A stretch of 64,000 nucleotides of DNA. Source: Roseibium aestuarii (GTDB taxonomy: Bacteria; Pseudomonadota; Alphaproteobacteria; Rhizobiales; Stappiaceae). Position numbers and translations under genes: made by a program. Below are positions 25,378 to 35,518 of this stretch, piece by piece. Under the pieces are notes generated by a model. The model ran no database searches and was not told where the DNA came from. It saw only the letters and a program-made list of their open reading frames with translations. Numbering within the stretch: position 1 is the first letter of the stretch; the number at the start of each line of letters is the position of its first letter. The DNA is taken from assembly GCF_008477545.1 (NCBI RefSeq), contig NZ_VORA01000005.1:124001-188000 (forward strand), written 5' to 3'.

Positions 25378-26724
25378 ATGATCAAGCAATTGCTGAGCGG
25401 CGCCGCTCTGCTGGCCCTGACCGCCGGCGCTGCGCAGGCAGAACTCCTGTTCAAGCCGGGTGAGGATCCCCGCTTCAACTGGGCAAGCTATGAAGAGCTG
25501 AAGAAGCAGGATTTCTCGGGCAAGACCGTCACCCTGTTCGGCCCGTGGCTTGGCCCGGACAAGGATCTGGTGGAACGCACCATGGCCTATTTCGAGGAAG
25601 CGACGGGGATCGACGTCCAGTACTCGGGCTCAGACAGTTTCGAACAGCAGATCGTCATCGACACCCAGGCCGGTTCGGCCCCCAACATTGCCATCTTCCC
25701 GCAGCCCGGTCTGGCGCGGGATCTGGCCGCCAAGGGCTTCCTGACGCCGCTGGGCGAGGAGACCGCCGGCTGGGTGAAGGAAAACTACGCGGCCGGTCAG
25801 TCCTGGGTGGATCTGGGCACCTTCGCCGGCAAGGACGGCAAGGAAGATCTCTACGGCTTCTTCTACAAGGCCGACGTGAAGTCGCTGGTCTGGTATGTGC
25901 CGGACAATTTCGAGGACGCGGGCTATGAAGTCCCGACCACGATGGAAGAGCTGAAGGCGCTGACGGAAAAGATCGTCGCCGACGGCGGCACGCCCTGGTG
26001 CATCGGTCTGGGGTCCGGCGGGGCCACCGGCTGGCCCGGGACCGACTGGGTGGAAGACATGATGCTGCGGACCCAGTCCCCGGCGGATTACGATGCCTGG
26101 GTCGCCAATGAGCTGAAGTTCGACGATCCGAAGGTGGTGGCTGCCATCGAGGAATTCGGCTGGTTCGCCAACAATCCGAAATTCGTCGACACGCCGAGCG
26201 CCGTGGCCGCGACCGACTTCCGCGACAGCCCGAAGGGGCTCTTCGCCTCGCCGCCGGCCTGCTACATGCACCGTCAGGCCTCGTTCATCCCGTCCTTCTT
26301 CCCGGAAGGCACGGAAATGGGCGTGGATGCGGACTTCTTCTACTTCCCGGCCTATGCGGGCAAGGATCTCGGCCAGCCCGTTCTGGGGGCCGGCACCGTG
26401 TTCTCCATCACCAAGGACAGCCCGGAAGCCCGTGCCCTGATCGAGTTCCTCAAGAGCCCGATCGCCCACGAAGTGTGGATGGCCCAGTCCGGCTTCCTGA
26501 CCCCGCACAAGGGTGTGAACCCGGACGCCTATGCGGATGACACGCTGAAGGGTCTCGGCGAGATCCTGCTCTCGGCCACGACCTTCCGCTTCGACGGGTC
26601 CGACCTGATGCCGGGTGCCATCGGTGCCGGTGCGTTCTGGACCGGCATGGTCGACTATGTGGGCGGCAAGCCGGCGGCGGAAGTCGGTGCCGACATCCAG
26701 AAGGCCTGGGACGCGATCAAGTAA
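25378..26724 (+). CDS. aglE: Alpha-glucoside ABC transporter substrate-binding protein
   Basis: 448 residues, Sec signal peptide (about 1-22, AAQA/E) and a cluster-D binding fold. It resembles AglE: KTVTLFGPWLGPDKDLVE, YSGSDSFEQQI, GTPWCIGLGSGGATGWPGTDW. It binds alpha-glucosides such as sucrose, trehalose or maltose in the periplasm. GGGAGG lies 8 nt before the ATG. It is followed by a strong hairpin with T tract before aglF, so it will be made in excess over the membrane subunits. The substrate range cannot be fixed by sequence alone. Confidence 0.87.
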   Translation: MIKQLLSGAALLALTAGAAQAELLFKPGEDPRFNWASYEELKKQDFSGKTVTLFGPWLGPDKDLVERTMAYFEEATGIDVQYSGSDSFEQQIVIDTQAGSAPNIAIFPQPGLARDLAAKGFLTPLGEETAGWVKENYAAGQSWVDLGTFAGKDGKEDLYGFFYKADVKSLVWYVPDNFEDAGYEVPTTMEELKALTEKIVADGGTPWCIGLGSGGATGWPGTDWVEDMMLRTQSPADYDAWVANELKFDDPKVVAAIEEFGWFANNPKFVDTPSAVAATDFRDSPKGLFASPPACYMHRQASFIPSFFPEGTEMGVDADFFYFPAYAGKDLGQPVLGAGTVFSITKDSPEARALIEFLKSPIAHEVWMAQSGFLTPHKGVNPDAYADDTLKGLGEILLSATTFRFDGSDLMPGAIGAGAFWTGMVDYVGGKPAAEVGADIQKAWDAIK

Positions 26725-26745
26725 ATCGCCATCCGACGACACGAG

Positions 26746-26775
26746 AACGCGCCGGAGCCACTTCGGCGCGTTTTT
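26746..26775 (+). terminator. Attenuating terminator between aglE and aglF
   Basis: AACGCGCCG-N9-CGGCGCGTT, a 9-bp stem leading into a TTTTT run, 22 nt after aglE. It looks intrinsic, but the next operon gene starts 80 bp further on the same strand, so partial read-through is expected. Confidence 0.8.
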
Positions 26776-26854
26776 GACAGGCCCGTGCAAATGGCACACT
26801 CTTGAGACAACAACCACACGGGCGAGGGGGATCGCCCGGTTCGGGGAGGTCCGG

Positions 26855-27844
26855 ATGGAACAGCTGCTTGTCGCCCTCGGCTCGATGGCGCTGGGGGTGG
26901 GGGCCTGTGCCCTTTATTTCTGGGGCAGCAACCGGCTGCTGGATCTGGTGTTTCCGGCCCGGTCCGCCCATGCGGCGGCCAATATCCGCCGCGCCAACCT
27001 CATCCGCCCCTGGCTCTTTCTCGGGCCGGCGGTGATCATCCTCACCGTCTATCTGGTCTATCCGGTGCTCAATTCCATCTGGCTCTCCCTGCACGGGCGG
27101 ACCGGCGAGGAGTTTGTCGGGCTCGACAATTATGTCTGGCTCTTCGGCGATGACGGCTTCCGCGAGAGCATCCGCAACAACCTGCTGTGGCTGGTGGTGG
27201 TGCCTGCCGCCTCCACCTTCTTTGGTCTGATCGCTGCCGCCCTGACAGACCGGATCGCCTGGGGCAACATCGCCAAGTCGCTGATCTTCATGCCCATGGC
27301 GATCTCCTTCATCGGCGCCTCGGTCATCTGGAAGTTCATCTATGACGTGCGGGCGGCGGACGTGGAGCAGATCGGCCTGCTGAACGCCATTGTCGTGGCG
27401 CTGGGCGGTGCGCCGCAGGCCTGGATCGCCCTGCCGTTCTGGAACAACTTCTTCCTGATGGTCATCCTGATCTGGATCCAGACGGGCTTTGCCATGGTCA
27501 TCCTCTCGGCGGCGCTGCGCGGCATCCCGGAAGAAACCGTGGAGGCGGCGGTGCTTGACGGGGCCAATCCGCTGCAGATCTTCCTGAAGATCAAGGTGCC
27601 GCAGATCTGGGGCACCATCGCCGTGGTCTGGACCACGATCACCATCCTGGTGCTCAAGGTCTTCGACATCGTGCTGGCCATGACCAATGGCCAGTGGGGG
27701 ACGCAGGTTCTGGCCAACTTCATGTTCGACTGGATGTTCCGCGGCCTCGACTTCGGCCGGGCGGCGACCATCGCCCTGGTGATCATGGCCCTCGTGGTGC
27801 CGATCATGATCTGGAACATTCGCGAAGCGCAGAAGGACGCGTGA
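26855..27844 (+). CDS. aglF: Alpha-glucoside ABC transporter permease AglF
   Basis: 329 residues with about eight hydrophobic segments, MalF-like. Two N-terminal helices (about 1-25 and 50-72) precede the six-helix core. The cytoplasmic EAA loop that docks on the ATPase reads EETVEAAVLDGANPLQIFLKI (about 225-245). GGGGAGG 5 nt before ATG 26855 fixes the start. It forms the translocation pore with AglG and sits 8 bp upstream of that gene. Confidence 0.87.
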   Translation: MEQLLVALGSMALGVGACALYFWGSNRLLDLVFPARSAHAAANIRRANLIRPWLFLGPAVIILTVYLVYPVLNSIWLSLHGRTGEEFVGLDNYVWLFGDDGFRESIRNNLLWLVVVPAASTFFGLIAAALTDRIAWGNIAKSLIFMPMAISFIGASVIWKFIYDVRAADVEQIGLLNAIVVALGGAPQAWIALPFWNNFFLMVILIWIQTGFAMVILSAALRGIPEETVEAAVLDGANPLQIFLKIKVPQIWGTIAVVWTTITILVLKVFDIVLAMTNGQWGTQVLANFMFDWMFRGLDFGRAATIALVIMALVVPIMIWNIREAQKDA

Positions 27845-27852
27845 GGACGACC

Positions 27853-28995
27853 ATGGAAGGTATCGCCGGCCGCAAGCCCGCCCTCATCTGGGCCGTTCAT
27901 CTCTCCGTTGTCCTGCTGGTGGTGCTGTGGACCCTGCCGACCTTCGGTCTGCTGGTGTCCTCGTTCCGCGACAAGGACCAGCTGTCGGTCTCCGGCTGGT
28001 GGACCTCGCTGACCTCGACCGAGCGCAATCTGGTGGTGCGCGCGCCCGCGCCTGATGACAAGGGCGCCCAGCGGCAGGAGGGCGCCTTTCACGTGATCAC
28101 CGGCAATGTCTTCGACGGCGGCGGGGCCGGTGCGGTCAGCGCCTTCGGGGTGTCGAGCCAGGATCCCTCCGCCTTTGCCGTCGGCGAGACCGCCGTGCTG
28201 AAGGACGGCGAGCGGGTGAGCGTGACGGAGACCGGCGACTTCCGCATCGAGGCGGATCAGCCCATGACCGGCAAGCGTGGCCAGCGCCTCTTCGTCACCG
28301 TGCTGGAGCCGCCGCTCTTCACCCTCGACAACTACCGCACGGTGCTGCTCTCGGAAGGCATCGGCCGGTCCTTCATCAACACGCTGACCGTGACCATTCC
28401 GGCCACGATCATCCCGATCCTGATCGCTGCCTTTGCCGGCTATGCTCTGGCCTGGATGCGCTTTCCGGGACGGACCTTCCTGGTGGCCATGGTGGTCGGG
28501 CTGATCGTGGTTCCGCTGCAAATGTCGCTGATCCCGCTGCTGCGGCTCTATACGGACATCGGCATCGGCAAGAGCTATGTCGGCATCTGGCTGGCCCACA
28601 CGGGCTTCGGCCTGCCGCTCGCCATCTATCTGCTGCGCAACTACATCAAGGGTCTGCCGAAGGAGATCATCGAGAGCGCGCGGGTCGATGGGGCCTCCGA
28701 CTTCGAGATCTTCGTCAAGATCGTGCTGCCGCTTTCCTTCCCGGCCCTCGCCTCCTTCGCCATTTTCCAGTTCCTGTGGGTGTGGAACGACCTGCTGGTC
28801 GCCACCGTGTTCCTCGGCAACAACGAGGAGCAGCTGGTGATGACCGGTCGCCTGCGCGAGCTGCTGGGCTCGCGCGGGGGCAACTGGGAGATCCTCACCG
28901 CCTCGGCCTTCGTCTCGATCGCCGTGCCGCTTGCCGTGTTCTTTGCCTTGCAGCGCTATCTGGTGCGCGGGCTGCTGGCCGGATCGGTGAAATGA
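27853..28995 (+). CDS. aglG: Alpha-glucoside ABC transporter permease AglG
   Basis: 380 residues, MalG-like. After the first helix (about 10-35) there is an unusually long periplasmic insert (about 45-160), as in other AglG proteins. The remaining helices follow, with the EAA loop KEIIESARVDGASDFEIFVKI (about 272-292). The ATG at 27853 has GTGAGGA in front; a GTG at 27841 overlapping the aglF stop is an alternative. In known agl loci an alpha-glucosidase gene (aglA) lies between aglG and aglK; here only 45 bp separates them. Confidence 0.87.
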   Translation: MEGIAGRKPALIWAVHLSVVLLVVLWTLPTFGLLVSSFRDKDQLSVSGWWTSLTSTERNLVVRAPAPDDKGAQRQEGAFHVITGNVFDGGGAGAVSAFGVSSQDPSAFAVGETAVLKDGERVSVTETGDFRIEADQPMTGKRGQRLFVTVLEPPLFTLDNYRTVLLSEGIGRSFINTLTVTIPATIIPILIAAFAGYALAWMRFPGRTFLVAMVVGLIVVPLQMSLIPLLRLYTDIGIGKSYVGIWLAHTGFGLPLAIYLLRNYIKGLPKEIIESARVDGASDFEIFVKIVLPLSFPALASFAIFQFLWVWNDLLVATVFLGNNEEQLVMTGRLRELLGSRGGNWEILTASAFVSIAVPLAVFFALQRYLVRGLLAGSVK

Positions 28996-29040
28996 CATGA
29001 GACGCAAATCCAACCAGACACGCATTTCGGAGCAAGACGC

Positions 29041-30132
29041 ATGAGCTCGGTTTCCCTGAAAGAGGTGGGCAAGTCCTATGGCCGGGTGGAGGTGTTGCGC
29101 GGCATCAACCTGGAGATCGAGACCGGCGAGCTGATCGTCTTCGTCGGGCCTTCGGGCTGCGGGAAATCCACGCTGCTGCGCATGATCGCCGGGCTGGAGA
29201 CGATCACCGCCGGGGATCTTTCCATCGATGACGAGCGGATGAACGACGTGCCGCCCGCCCAGCGGGGCATCGCCATGGTGTTCCAGACCTATGCGCTCTA
29301 TCCGCACATGAGCGTGCGCGACAACATGGCCTTCGGCATGAAGATCGCGAAGAAGCCCAAGGCGGAGATCGAGGCAGCGGTGTCCAAGGCGGCGCGGATC
29401 CTGCAGCTCGAGCCCTATCTTGACCGGCTGCCCAAGGCGCTCTCCGGCGGTCAGCGCCAGCGGGTGGCCATCGGCCGGGCCATCGTGCGCGATCCGAAGG
29501 TGTTCCTCTTCGACGAGCCCCTGTCCAATCTGGATGCGGCCCTGCGGGTGGCGACGCGTATCGAGATCGCGCATCTGAAGGAGAGCATGCCCGACAGCAC
29601 AATGATCTACGTGACCCACGACCAGGTGGAGGCCATGACCCTGGCGGACCGGATCGTGGTGCTGAACGGGGGCAATATCGAGCAGGTGGGTGCGCCGCTG
29701 GAGCTTTACGAGAACCCGCGCAATGTCTTCGTTGCGCAGTTCATCGGCTCTCCGGCCATGAACCTGCTGGACGCCACCGTGACGGCGACCGGAACGCAGA
29801 CGACGGTCGGCCGCGCGGACGGTCCGGCGGTGGTGGTGCCCATCGCGTCGCAAGCGTCCGATCAGGCACGGCCGGTGCGGCTGGGCGTGCGGCCGGAGGA
29901 TCTGGTGCTGACCGAGGCGGAGGATGCGCTGATCGAGGCCGAGGTGGATCTGGTCGAGGCGCTGGGCGAGACCACGGTGCTCTATCTGAAGGGCGCCAAT
30001 GGGGGCGCGGGGACGATTGCCAAGCTGCCCGGCATTCATCCGGTGAAGAAGGGCACAAGGGTGCGGCTGAAGGCTGATCCGGCCAAGCTGCATCTCTTCG
30101 ACGAGGCCGGCATCTCCTTCCGTCACCGCTGA
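29041..30132 (+). CDS. aglK: Alpha-glucoside ABC transporter ATPase (AglK/MalK type)
   Basis: 363 residues. Walker [10 protein letters not shown] (about 37-45), Q loop [11 protein letters not shown], signature LSGGQRQR (about 134-141), Walker B VFLFDEP, switch His in YVTHDQ, and a C-terminal TOBE regulatory domain (about 240-360) as in MalK. It powers the AglFG permease and probably closes the operon. Some alphaproteobacterial ATPases of this type serve several sugar transporters, so a wider role is possible. Confidence 0.88.
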   Translation: MSSVSLKEVGKSYGRVEVLRGINLEIETGELIVFVGPSGCGKSTLLRMIAGLETITAGDLSIDDERMNDVPPAQRGIAMVFQTYALYPHMSVRDNMAFGMKIAKKPKAEIEAAVSKAARILQLEPYLDRLPKALSGGQRQRVAIGRAIVRDPKVFLFDEPLSNLDAALRVATRIEIAHLKESMPDSTMIYVTHDQVEAMTLADRIVVLNGGNIEQVGAPLELYENPRNVFVAQFIGSPAMNLLDATVTATGTQTTVGRADGPAVVVPIASQASDQARPVRLGVRPEDLVLTEAEDALIEAEVDLVEALGETTVLYLKGANGGAGTIAKLPGIHPVKKGTRVRLKADPAKLHLFDEAGISFRHR

Positions 30133-30205
30133 TCAAGAGGCTCTCCTTCTCGCGCAAGTGGCGCGGGGAGGGGCGCATGGGAGGCGCGTTGCGCTGTCAT
30201 GATAC

Positions 30206-30238
30206 GTTCATATGAACGACGAATTAGGTTCATATGAA
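30206..30238. promoter_or_regulatory. Twin TTCATATGAA operators upstream of the DeoR gene
   Basis: A perfect 12-bp palindrome GTTCATATGAAC (30206-30217) is followed by TTCATATGAA (30229-30238). Their centres are 22 bp apart, two helical turns, so a regulator would bind both on the same face. They sit about 107 bp before the DeoR/GlpR-type gene, suggesting autoregulation and control of the transporter operon behind it. Confidence 0.6.
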
Positions 30239-30344
30239 AACCCTATAGACGTTCTCGTGCGCTGGAGCCGAGGACGAACACGAGGGTCCGACCCCGGCCC
30301 CGGCGCACAGCTTCTTGAGAGTTGTCGCAGGGGTTGGCGCGGGC

Positions 30345-31126
30345 ATGGCAAGACAGACGGACATCTCCGGCCGACAGGCCGAGATCGCGGATCTGGTGCA
30401 GAAATCCGGTTTCGCATCGGTGGAGGATCTGGCGGAGCGGTTCGAGGTCACGACCCAGACCATTCGCCGGGATGTGAATGGCCTGTGCGAGCTGGGCATC
30501 CTGCGGCGCACCCATGGCGGGGTGGAAGTGCCGCCCGGCAACATTCATTACAACACCCGCAAGATCCTGAACCTGGATGCCAAGCGCGAGATCGCGGCGA
30601 CTGCTGCCGGGCTGATCCGCAACGGGCAGTCTCTGGCGTTCTCCATCGGCACCACGCCGGAGATCATCATGCAGGCGCTCGGCACCCACCGGGACCTGCG
30701 CATCTTCACCAACAATCTCAACGTGGCCTTTTCCGCCTCGAACCACGCTTCCTTCCAGGTGACGATTGCCGGCGGACGCCTGCGCGCCGGGGACCGGGAC
30801 GTGCTTGGCTCGGCGGCCGAGGAGTTCTTCTCCCGCTACAAGGTCGACATCGGCATCTTCGGGGTGGCCGGGGTGGACGAGGACGGCACGCTGCTCGACT
30901 TCCACGAGGAAGAAGCGGCGGCCCGCCAGTCGATCCTCGCCAATTGCCGCCAGTCCTTCCTGGTTCTGGACCATACCAAGTTCACACGGCCCGCCTATGT
31001 GCGTGCCGGCCACATCAGCGACGTCTCCCATGTGATCAGTGACCGGCCGCTGCCGGACGCGGTGGCGCAGATGCTCGCGGCTTCGGGCACCGAGACGGTG
31101 CTTGTCGAGCGGACGGGAGACGCGGC

Positions 31127-31130
<4 letters not shown>
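30345..31130 (+). CDS. DeoR/GlpR-family transcriptional regulator
   Basis: 261 residues. N-terminal DeoR HTH (RQAEIADLVQKSGFASVEDLAERFEVTTQTIRRDVNGLCELGILRRTHGG, about 7-57) and a DeoRC sensor domain with the sugar-phosphate loops SIGTTPE, TNNLNVA and LDHTKF. These proteins repress sugar- or glycerol-phosphate genes until the phosphorylated ligand binds. Start 30345 follows AGGGG at an 11-nt distance; an upstream in-frame start (30315) is less likely. The stop overlaps ugpC by 4 nt, making the regulator the first gene of the transporter operon. Confidence 0.84.
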
Positions 31131-32215
<1,085 letters not shown>

Positions 32216-32292
32216 ACTGTGCGGACATGCGCAGAAGCTGCGGGCGGGGGCGAACCATGCGCGCAGGTGACCTTAACGAGGGACGTTTCGTG

Positions 32293-33576
32293 ATGCTGAA
32301 ATCCACTCTTCTGAAGGCCGTTGCCACGACGGCTCTGACCTTCTCGACCTGGGCGTCTGCTCAGGCCGTCGACCTGCAGTTCTACTTCCCCGTCGCCGTA
32401 GGCGGTGGTGCTGCCGAAGTCATCCAGGGCATGACCGACGAGTACATGGCCAACCATCCGGACGTGAAGATCGACGCTGTCTATTCCGGCTCCTATCAGG
32501 ACACGGTCGCCAAGGTCATCACCGCGTCGCGCGGCGGCAATGCTCCGCAGCTCTCCGTCGTGCTCTCCGCCGACATGTACACCCTTATCGACGAAGATCT
32601 GGTCGTCCCCTTCGACGACTATCTGACCACCGATGAGGAAAAGGCCTGGCTTGCCGGCTTCTATCCGTCCTTCATGGAAAACAGCCAGACCGGCGGCAAG
32701 ACCTACGGCATTCCGTTCCAGCGCTCCACCCCGGTGCTCTACTGGAACAAGGAAGCCTTCAAGGCTGCCGGCCTCGATCCGGAAGTCGCTCCGGCTTCCT
32801 GGGACGAGCTGGTCGAATTCGGAAAGAAGCTGACCAAGAAGGATGCCAACGGCAACGTCACCCAGTGGGGCGTGCGCATTCCGTCCTCCGGCTTCCCCTA
32901 CTGGACGTTCCAGGGCTTCGCCATCTCCAACGGCGTGACGCTGGCCAATGCGGAAGGCAACAAGACCAGCTTCGACGATCCGAAGGTTGTTGAGGCCCTG
33001 CAGTATTTCGTCGACCTGTCCGCCAAGCACGGCGTGATGGCTCCGGGCATCATCGAATGGGGTGCAACGCCGAAGGCGTTCTTCGAAGGGGAAAGCGCCA
33101 TCATCCTGACCACCACCGGCAACCTGACCAACATCAAGACGAACGCTCCGTTCGACTTCGGCGTGGCGATGCTGCCGGAGAAGGAACAGCGCGGCGCTCC
33201 GACCGGCGGCGGCAACTTCTACCTGTTCAAGGGCGCTTCCGACGAACAGCTGGATGCAGCCGTGGACTTCGTCCAGTGGATCACCGCTCCGGCCCAGTCT
33301 GCCAAGTGGACCATGGCCACCGGCTATGTCGCCCCGCGCGCCGAGACCTGGGAAACCGAAGCCATGAAGACCTATGCGGCTGAGTTCCCGCAGGTTCTCG
33401 TGGCCCGCGACCAGCTCGAATTCGCCAAGGCCGAACTGTCCACCTACCAGAACCAGCGCGTGACCGGCTTCTTCAACGATGCCCTGGCCGCTGCCATCAC
33501 CGGTCAGAAGACCCCGGAAGAGGCGCTGAAGGAAGCTCAGACCCAGGCTGACGCTGTCCTCGCCGAATACCGCTAA
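32293..33576 (+). CDS. ugpB: ABC transporter binding protein, UgpB-like
   Basis: 427 residues: Sec signal (about 1-24, SAQA) and an extracellular solute-binding type 1 fold. UgpB-like features include LQFYFPVAVGGGAAEVIQGMTDEY at the mature N-terminus, GGNAPQLSVVLSADMYTLID, and GGGNFYLFKGASDEQ near the C-terminus. GAGGGA lies 9 nt before ATG 32293; GTG 32290 is an alternative. A strong hairpin follows the stop, so the binding protein is likely overproduced relative to the permeases that start 194 bp later. The ligand is inferred to be sn-glycerol-3-phosphate or a relative. Confidence 0.76.
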   Translation: MLKSTLLKAVATTALTFSTWASAQAVDLQFYFPVAVGGGAAEVIQGMTDEYMANHPDVKIDAVYSGSYQDTVAKVITASRGGNAPQLSVVLSADMYTLIDEDLVVPFDDYLTTDEEKAWLAGFYPSFMENSQTGGKTYGIPFQRSTPVLYWNKEAFKAAGLDPEVAPASWDELVEFGKKLTKKDANGNVTQWGVRIPSSGFPYWTFQGFAISNGVTLANAEGNKTSFDDPKVVEALQYFVDLSAKHGVMAPGIIEWGATPKAFFEGESAIILTTTGNLTNIKTNAPFDFGVAMLPEKEQRGAPTGGGNFYLFKGASDEQLDAAVDFVQWITAPAQSAKWTMATGYVAPRAETWETEAMKTYAAEFPQVLVARDQLEFAKAELSTYQNQRVTGFFNDALAAAITGQKTPEEALKEAQTQADAVLAEYR

Positions 33577-33584
33577 TCACTCCG

Positions 33585-33614
33585 GAAACCGGGCGGCCCG
33601 TGCCGCCCGGTTTC
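33585..33614 (+). terminator. Hairpin terminator or attenuator after ugpB
   Basis: GAAACCGGGCGG-N6-CCGCCCGGTTTC, a perfect 12-bp stem 8 nt after ugpB, followed by TGCTTCTTCC with an imperfect T tract. It likely terminates part of the transcripts and protects the 3' end of ugpB mRNA. Confidence 0.75.
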
Positions 33615-33691
33615 TGCTTCTTCCCTGCCTCCGCGCGGGGATCGACTCGCGGTGGGTTTCGCTGCGGGTTCCTGGTGGAGAAGGGGATTGG

Positions 33692-33712
33692 ATCCCCGGT
33701 CAAGCCGGGGAT
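33692..33712. repeat. ATCCCCGG-N5-CCGGGGAT palindromic element
   Basis: A perfect 8-bp inverted repeat with TCAAG spacer in the 194-bp gap between ugpB and ugpA, embedded in GGAT...GACGGG context. Such elements are scattered between genes across Hyphomicrobiales genomes. No coding capacity. Confidence 0.65.
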
Positions 33713-33770
33713 GACGGGAAATGAGGGTGGGTCGTGGCTCACCGCTTCCGGCTCGCGGCCGGGGTGACGA

Positions 33771-34682
33771 ATGTTAGAGAGAGCAGGACAAGCCATGCGG
33801 GCGTGGAAACTGAAACGGGACTGGGTGACCGGCTGGCTGCTGTTGCTGCCGGCGATGGTGTTTCTCTTTGCCTTTACCCACATTCCGGCGGTCAACAGCC
33901 TGATCAATTCCTTCTACTCCACGCCGCGCGGCAAGCGGGCGGCGAAGTTCATCGGCCTCGACAATTACGAGCGCATGATCGGCGATCCTGTGTTCTGGAA
34001 GGTGCTCGGCAACAATCTCTGGTTCGCGATGGGGACCATTCCGGCCTCCGTCGGCCTGGCGCTCGTCATGGCGCTGTGGGTGAACGGGCGCCTGCCCGGG
34101 CGCGGCTTTGCCCGCATGGCCTTCTTCACGCCCACTGTGCTGCCGCTGATCGCGGTCGCCAACATCTGGCTCTTCTTCTACACGCCCGGCTTCGGTCTCT
34201 TCGACCAGCTCTTCGGCGGCCTGTTCGGCTGGTCCTCCACCAACTGGCTCGGCAGCCCGGACACGGCGCTGAATGCGGTCATCGTGGTGACGATCTGGAA
34301 GGAGGCCGGCTTCTTCATGATCTTCTATCTCGCTGCGCTTCAGGCCATGCCCGTCTCGCTGGTGGAAGCCGCGCGGGTGGAAGGGGCCAATGGCTGGACC
34401 ATCTTCTGGCGCATCACCTTCCCGCTCCTGATGCCGACGACGCTGTTTGTCTCTATCAACGCGGTGATCAACAGCTTCCGCCTGGTGGACCACATCTTCA
34501 TCCTGACCGACGGCGGCCCGGACAATGCGTCCGCCGTGCTGCTCTTCTACATCTACGAGATCGCCTTCAAGTTCTGGGAAACCGGCTATGCGGCCACGCT
34601 GACCGTGGCGCTGCTGGTCCTGCTCTGCCTGCTGGCCATCGGACAGTTCTTCCTCTTCGACCGCAAGGTGCACTACAAATGA
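33771..34682 (+). CDS. ugpA: ABC transporter permease, UgpA-like
   Basis: 303 residues with six predicted helices. The first is at about 15-37 (WLLLLPAMVFLFAFTHIPAV), and the MalF-type EAA loop VSLVEAARVEGANGWTIFWRI is at about 195-215. It pairs with the next gene to form the import channel. It overlaps that gene by 4 nt. The 194-bp gap from ugpB contains a terminator-like hairpin and a palindromic repeat, so expression depends on read-through or a local promoter. Confidence 0.78.
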   Translation: MLERAGQAMRAWKLKRDWVTGWLLLLPAMVFLFAFTHIPAVNSLINSFYSTPRGKRAAKFIGLDNYERMIGDPVFWKVLGNNLWFAMGTIPASVGLALVMALWVNGRLPGRGFARMAFFTPTVLPLIAVANIWLFFYTPGFGLFDQLFGGLFGWSSTNWLGSPDTALNAVIVVTIWKEAGFFMIFYLAALQAMPVSLVEAARVEGANGWTIFWRITFPLLMPTTLFVSINAVINSFRLVDHIFILTDGGPDNASAVLLFYIYEIAFKFWETGYAATLTVALLVLLCLLAIGQFFLFDRKVHYK

Positions 34683-35500
34683 TGCGCGGCTCGCTCACCT
34701 ATGACCGGGTGCTGAACACCCTCGCCGCCTGGGCGCTGGCCATCCTCTGGATCCTGCCGCTGGCCTATGCGGTGTGGACGGCGATCCATCCGGCAGCCTA
34801 TGAGGCGCGCTTCGTCCTGACCGCGCCGCTGACCTTCGAGAATTTCCAGCGGGCCTGGGCGGCAGCCCCCTTTGCGCGCTATTTCCTCAACACCACCCTG
34901 CTGGTGAGCCTGATCCTGGCCTGCCAGTTCTTCCTCTGCACGCTGGCGGCTTATGCCTTTGCCCGGTTCGAGTTTCCCGGCCGCGGCCTGCTCTTCACGC
35001 TCGTGCTGCTGCAGCTGCTGGTGATGCCCGACATCCTGATCGTCGAGAACTACCAGACCATGCGGCTGCTCGATCTGGTGGACACGATCCCGGCCATCGC
35101 ATTGCCCTATGTGGCCTCGGGCTTCGGCATCTTCCTGCTGCGCCAGACCTTCCTCACCGTTCCGCGCGAGCTGGACGAGGCGGCGCGGGTGGAGGGCTCC
35201 TCGGCGCTGGGCATCCTGTGGCGGGTCTACATCCCGCTCGCCAAGCCCACCTATCTTGCCTACGGGCTGGTGTCGGTGAGCCATCACTGGAACAACTTCC
35301 TGTGGCCGCTGATCGTCACCAACTCGGAAGAAACCCGGCCGGTGACCGTGGGTCTGAGCGTGTTTTCCGCCATCGACAGCGGCATCGACTGGTCTGTGAT
35401 CAATGCGGCGACGCTGATGACCTCCGGGCCGCTGCTGATCGCCTTCCTGCTGTTCCAGCGCCAGTTCGTCCAGAGCTTCATGCGCGCTGGCATCAAGTGA
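34679..35500 (+). CDS. ugpE: ABC transporter permease, UgpE-like
   Basis: 273 residues, six helices, MalG-type. The EAA loop PRELDEAARVEGSSALGILWRV is at about 160-182. The start ATG 34679 overlaps the ugpA stop codon; an adjacent ATG at 34682 would also fit. It ends the plus-strand transporter operon, 18 bp from the stop of the convergent fhuF-like gene, with no clear terminator between them. Confidence 0.78.
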   Translation: MMRGSLTYDRVLNTLAAWALAILWILPLAYAVWTAIHPAAYEARFVLTAPLTFENFQRAWAAAPFARYFLNTTLLVSLILACQFFLCTLAAYAFARFEFPGRGLLFTLVLLQLLVMPDILIVENYQTMRLLDLVDTIPAIALPYVASGFGIFLLRQTFLTVPRELDEAARVEGSSALGILWRVYIPLAKPTYLAYGLVSVSHHWNNFLWPLIVTNSEETRPVTVGLSVFSAIDSGIDWSVINAATLMTSGPLLIAFLLFQRQFVQSFMRAGIK

Positions 35501-35518
35501 CCCGGGACGGTTCAAGCC

